The notes below the pieces were generated by a model. The model was not told the origin of the DNA. It searched no databases and saw only the letters and a list, made by a program, of their open reading frames with translations. A stretch of DNA of 10,298 bases from Bacillota bacterium (GTDB lineage: Bacteria; Bacillota; Clostridia; Acetivibrionales; DSM-1351), in assembly GCA_023398105.1 (NCBI GenBank), contig JAEWST010000016.1, forward strand, positions 1 through 10,298, given 5' to 3'. Shown piece by piece: positions 7,543 to 10,298 of this stretch. Numbering within the stretch: position 1 is the first letter of the stretch; the number at the start of each line of letters is the position of its first letter. The translations under genes and the position numbers were made by a program.

Positions 7543-7574
7543 TTCAATTCATGAACCGTCCCTCAATTTACTTT

Positions 7575-9980
7575 CTATAAGAATAAATCTGGCAAGATAT
7601 TGTATAAATAACGATCCACACAGGTCCAGTTATGAGCTCCGCCCTTTAATGCTATGTAATAGAAGTTACCCTTTCTAAGATCTGCTGAATAAACAAACAT
7701 ATCAGTAAGTTTCTTCATTTCAGCAATCTGGGTATTCATTCCACTATAAGCTAAATCAGCTGTACCTGTTGCACAAAAGATTCGTATATCATCTTTTGTA
7801 TAACCCGCTTTTTTAGCGATTTCAGCTAAATATTTAGCTTTGATCTCTTCATCGGTTCCTGTGAAACTATATCCCTCTTTCTTTATTGAGTCTAAATCCT
7901 GAAAGCACCATAAACTAATTGGAACATAGTATTTAAAGTAATCTATACTATAAATGTAGTTATACCAAGTGCAAGCAGAACCCATGGAGAATCCAGCAAC
8001 AGCTCTGTGATTTCTTGCTGCAAGCAAGTCCTTTTCACTGTTAGACTGAGCATATACATTATATTTTCCTTCGATTGTAGGTATGATATCCTTCACTAAT
8101 TCATTATGAAAATTCTTAATACGGAACATTCCATCTTCCTCCTGCCTCTCAGCAGTAAATGGAGCTGTATTATACCAAGTAGGAGTAACGATAATCATTG
8201 GCTTCATCTTACCAGCAGCAACTAAATTATCAACTGCTCTCATAAGCTCAGTATTCTGATCAACACCACCAAAAGCAGTATGCTGGCTCTCAGCATTACC
8301 ATGAATCAGGTATAATATATCATATTTCTTAGTTTTATCGTTGGCATCATATCCGTGAGGAAGATATACAAGCATATACTTGTCTAAAGCTTTTGCTTCT
8401 TGATCGTAAGTATTGGTTTTGTAGTCAACTCTTACGATAGATCCTCTTATGCTCTCAGGATCTGACGTTTTATATGCCTTTGGTATATCTCTACACTCTT
8501 TTTCATCAAAAGATAAGTCATTATGTACCAAATTATCAATGGCAGCTTGTAATTTATTTAACAAGTCGTCAAATTTTGCTTGTGTTGAGGCTTTGTCAGC
8601 AATCGTAGCTTCTGAATCTTTAATTAGTGTATCAACTACATTACCATTAGAATAGCGTTGTAATTCTATATCCTTTGCACTCATTACTAAGGATTTCAAA
8701 TCATAAAAGTTTGGTTTTGATATAGAATTAAGACCTTTACCAGTTAAAAGCATTTGACCAAACTTTGTTGTATCCTGATAAGCTGTAGCCGTAGTATCAA
8801 ATATATTTATAGTAGCTATTCTTTTACTCCCTGTTGCATCATTTATCTGACCTTCCATACCCATTACCTTACCATTAGCTGGGGTCTGAGATAATGCAAC
8901 GCGACCTTCAATTACATAACCGCCTTCTACTGTCTTTGCAGCTGAATACAGATTTGTTAAATCACCATGGTCAGAGGATTTCTCATTTTTAAAATTAATT
9001 CTAAACTGGCTGTCATCGCCTTCATATGTCCCGCATCTCTTATTATCTTCGTCCAGGAAAAATTCGACGCTATCTTTTTCATAAACATTACCGGAAGCAT
9101 CGGAAATTTCAGCATCCTTTACTTCAGCCAAGAAATACACAGCATTATCATCCCACAACACCCTCATGGTTGCTGTTGTATCCGTACTGCCAGAACTTAT
9201 CTTTGTAAATTTTACTGGTTGAGCAAGCTTCCAAGCATCTTCAATATCTCCGTCAATACTATCTGGTGAACCATAGTAAGCGACAACTCTTCCGCTGGCA
9301 TCAAAACCATTCGCATCTACAGTAACCCTTTCAGTAACTTGTTCTCCATTAGTTGCCTTATCATAGCCGAGCGTCTCCGCAAGAGTCTTTGTTCCTCCAG
9401 CAACTGGCTTATCAAGAGCTTCCTTAAGTGCAGTTGCTAAATTAGCATTGCTTATCTGACCTTTTACAGTGCTGATCTTGGTAAGACCCTTCTCAGCTGC
9501 AAACTTAACTGTGTTTGCATACGTAAAGTCTTTCCCTGCTTTATAACCCAATGCTTCAAGCATTATCTTGTAAATCATCTGAGCTGTCGCTGAGCCGTTA
9601 GGATCAAATCTGCCTCCGCCTATACCAGTCCATCCCAACTGCGGATTAGCCTTGAGATATGCCAAAATATTTCTTCCTTCTTCCCATGCTAATGAATCAG
9701 CATCAGTAAAGTTCTCTTTAGATGAAAATTTAAAAGCCTCAGCCTCTAATCCACACAATTTGAGAAAGATTACTGCCGCCTGAATTCTTGTAGTTCCTTT
9801 TGCAAGGTAATCGTCATTTACACCATTACCATCGCCTATAATTACATTAAGCTTTTCCAAATACTGTGCATCAAGCTTGGCATCAGTCTTGGGATTACCT
9901 ACAGCAAATGCAGGTAACGAAAATGTTGCAAGTACGCATGTTGCTAAGGCTAGTGCAATTAATTTTTTGAGATTTCTCAT
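7575..9980 (-). CDS. Secreted multidomain CE1 esterase with SLH-like repeats and CBM9-like domain
   Basis: This is an 801-residue exported protein. Signal peptide 1-26 ends AFA. Residues about 30-205 hold degenerate S-layer-homology-like repeats (KGTTRIQAAVIFLKLCGL at 61-78; NFTDADSLAW with GGRFDPNGSATAQMIYKIM; a third weak unit), suggesting cell-wall anchoring. Residues about 225-415 resemble a family 9 carbohydrate-binding domain (IDGDIEDAW, VYFLAEVKD, DSVEFFLDEDN). A helical linker (about 420-487) precedes an alpha/beta hydrolase of the CE1/esterase-D type (about 510-801): LIHGNAES near the oxyanion hole, nucleophile Ser665 in GFSMGS, probable acid Asp742 in ATGTADLAYSGM, and His783 in GGAHNWTC. 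The family includes feruloyl and acetyl-xylan esterases; which ester is cut is not decidable here. ATG 9980 follows AGGAGG with 10-nt spacing. Confidence 0.9.
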   Translation of the reverse strand: MRNLKKLIALALATCVLATFSLPAFAVGNPKTDAKLDAQYLEKLNVIIGDGNGVNDDYLAKGTTRIQAAVIFLKLCGLEAEAFKFSSKENFTDADSLAWEEGRNILAYLKANPQLGWTGIGGGRFDPNGSATAQMIYKIMLEALGYKAGKDFTYANTVKFAAEKGLTKISTVKGQISNANLATALKEALDKPVAGGTKTLAETLGYDKATNGEQVTERVTVDANGFDASGRVVAYYGSPDSIDGDIEDAWKLAQPVKFTKISSGSTDTTATMRVLWDDNAVYFLAEVKDAEISDASGNVYEKDSVEFFLDEDNKRCGTYEGDDSQFRINFKNEKSSDHGDLTNLYSAAKTVEGGYVIEGRVALSQTPANGKVMGMEGQINDATGSKRIATINIFDTTATAYQDTTKFGQMLLTGKGLNSISKPNFYDLKSLVMSAKDIELQRYSNGNVVDTLIKDSEATIADKASTQAKFDDLLNKLQAAIDNLVHNDLSFDEKECRDIPKAYKTSDPESIRGSIVRVDYKTNTYDQEAKALDKYMLVYLPHGYDANDKTKKYDILYLIHGNAESQHTAFGGVDQNTELMRAVDNLVAAGKMKPMIIVTPTWYNTAPFTAERQEEDGMFRIKNFHNELVKDIIPTIEGKYNVYAQSNSEKDLLAARNHRAVAGFSMGSACTWYNYIYSIDYFKYYVPISLWCFQDLDSIKKEGYSFTGTDEEIKAKYLAEIAKKAGYTKDDIRIFCATGTADLAYSGMNTQIAEMKKLTDMFVYSADLRKGNFYYIALKGGAHNWTCVDRYLYNILPDLFL

Positions 9981-10167
9981 ACTCTCAAATCCTCCTGATA
10001 GAATAAAAATTAAGATTAACTTTCATAGCTCTGATTTTCATTGAATATCAAAACTATATAATATATCTTTAAGCAATTACTCTTAGAACTCTTCAGAGAC
10101 TGCTTCAAAGATCTTCTCAAGTATTTCCGCAAAGCAAACGCAAGTCCTTTTTCCTTCTATAAAATCT
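9981..10167. other. 187-bp gap between the upstream permease and the esterase gene
   Basis: This AT-rich gap holds the esterase ribosome-binding site at its left end. A TATATTATATAG stretch on the minus strand near 10065-10054 could serve as a -10 region, but no matching -35 element is convincing. I see no stem followed by a T-run after the permease stop, so read-through from the upstream transporter operon into the esterase gene is possible. Confidence 0.4.
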
Positions 10168-10298
10168 CTATCCTTTCACCGCACCAGCTACTAAGCTTTT
10201 TTGAACCTGCTCACTAAGCACTACATATATTAATACCGTAGGAAATGTAGCAATTACAAGTCCTGCACCGATAGGTCCCCATTCAGTAACATATGTTC
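10168..10298 (-). CDS. Sugar ABC transporter permease, MalG type (C-terminal end only)
   Basis: Only the last 42 residues are in the window. They contain TYVTEWGPIGAGLVIATFPT, a final hydrophobic helix, and the ending VQKSLVAGAVKG before a TAG stop. This is the standard C-terminus of MalG-type CUT1 permeases, where a (V/I)xGLxAGAVKG-like tail follows the last helix. It is a different gene from the MalG-type permease at the other end of the window, of which only the N-terminal part is visible. It implies a second sugar transporter operon directly upstream of the esterase. Confidence 0.9.
   Translation of the reverse strand, partial: TYVTEWGPIGAGLVIATFPTVLIYVVLSEQVQKSLVAGAVKG

Larger units (their letters stand above)
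6907..7574 (-). mobile_element. REP-associated (Y1/HUH) transposase element with inverted ends
   Basis: The core at 6915-7563 (649 bp) has 21-bp inverted ends, AGGAACGGTTCTCGACTTGA on the left and AGGGACGGTTCATGAATTGA on the right, with four mismatches. It contains one transposase gene and a strong subterminal hairpin at 7504-7542. Flanking GGAAATTC (6907-6914) and ATTTACTTT (7566-7574) also occur at the shorter sister element and are included as possible extended ends. Removing the core leaves 45 bp between the esterase and kinase genes. The ends are less well matched than in the shorter copy and the transposase is truncated, so this copy is probably decayed and immobile on its own. Confidence 0.87.

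Noticed and set aside
421..9269. Several plus-strand open frames of 60-100 codons opposite the permease, regulator, kinase and esterase genes
   Set aside because: All lie antisense to well-supported genes, lack ribosome-binding sites or recognisable domains, and are explained by the coding pattern of the opposite strand.

Overview
This window is low-GC DNA in which every gene I can support lies on the minus strand. The gene families point to a plant-polysaccharide-using Firmicute, most likely in the Clostridia: a YesM/YesN-type two-component pair, a CUT1-type sugar ABC transporter without its own ATPase, and a secreted esterase with S-layer-homology-like repeats. I cannot name the species; the class is an inference from gene families and base composition.

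In the direction of transcription (high to low coordinates) the layout is as follows. At 10298-10168 is the C-terminal end of a MalG-type sugar permease from an upstream transporter. At 9980-7575 is a large secreted multidomain esterase: signal peptide, SLH-like repeats, CBM9-like domain, helical linker and a CE1 hydrolase. At 7563-6915 is a REP-associated (Y1/HUH) transposase element whose transposase has lost its central catalytic-tyrosine region. At 6880-5078 is a YesM-family sensor histidine kinase. At 5068-4900 is a short internally deleted relative of the same transposase element. At 4856-3249 is a YesN-family response regulator with an AraC-type DNA-binding domain. At 3140-1800 is a sugar-binding lipoprotein with its own candidate promoter. 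At 1760-1422 is a 339-bp element with terminal inverted repeats and no recognisable gene. At 1397-528 is a MalF-type permease, and at 509-1 a MalG-type permease that runs off the window.

The genes make sense together. The anchored esterase would strip acyl groups from plant-wall polysaccharide or its oligosaccharides. The kinase would sense a ligand outside the cell (or the loaded binding protein), and the regulator would switch on the binding protein and permeases that import the product. The substrate cannot be read from the sequence.

The most unusual aspect is how mobile elements are placed. Three separate insertions occupy three junctions of this cluster, each just upstream of the next gene's ribosome-binding site, with no coding sequence disrupted. 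Subtracting the elements gives ordinary operon-like gaps of about 45, 52 and 63 bp. Two of the elements are related to each other, lie in the same orientation and bracket the kinase gene. I see no convincing wholly new defence or biosynthetic system; the best leads are the transposase element pair, the unidentified 339-bp repeat and the esterase's domain layout.
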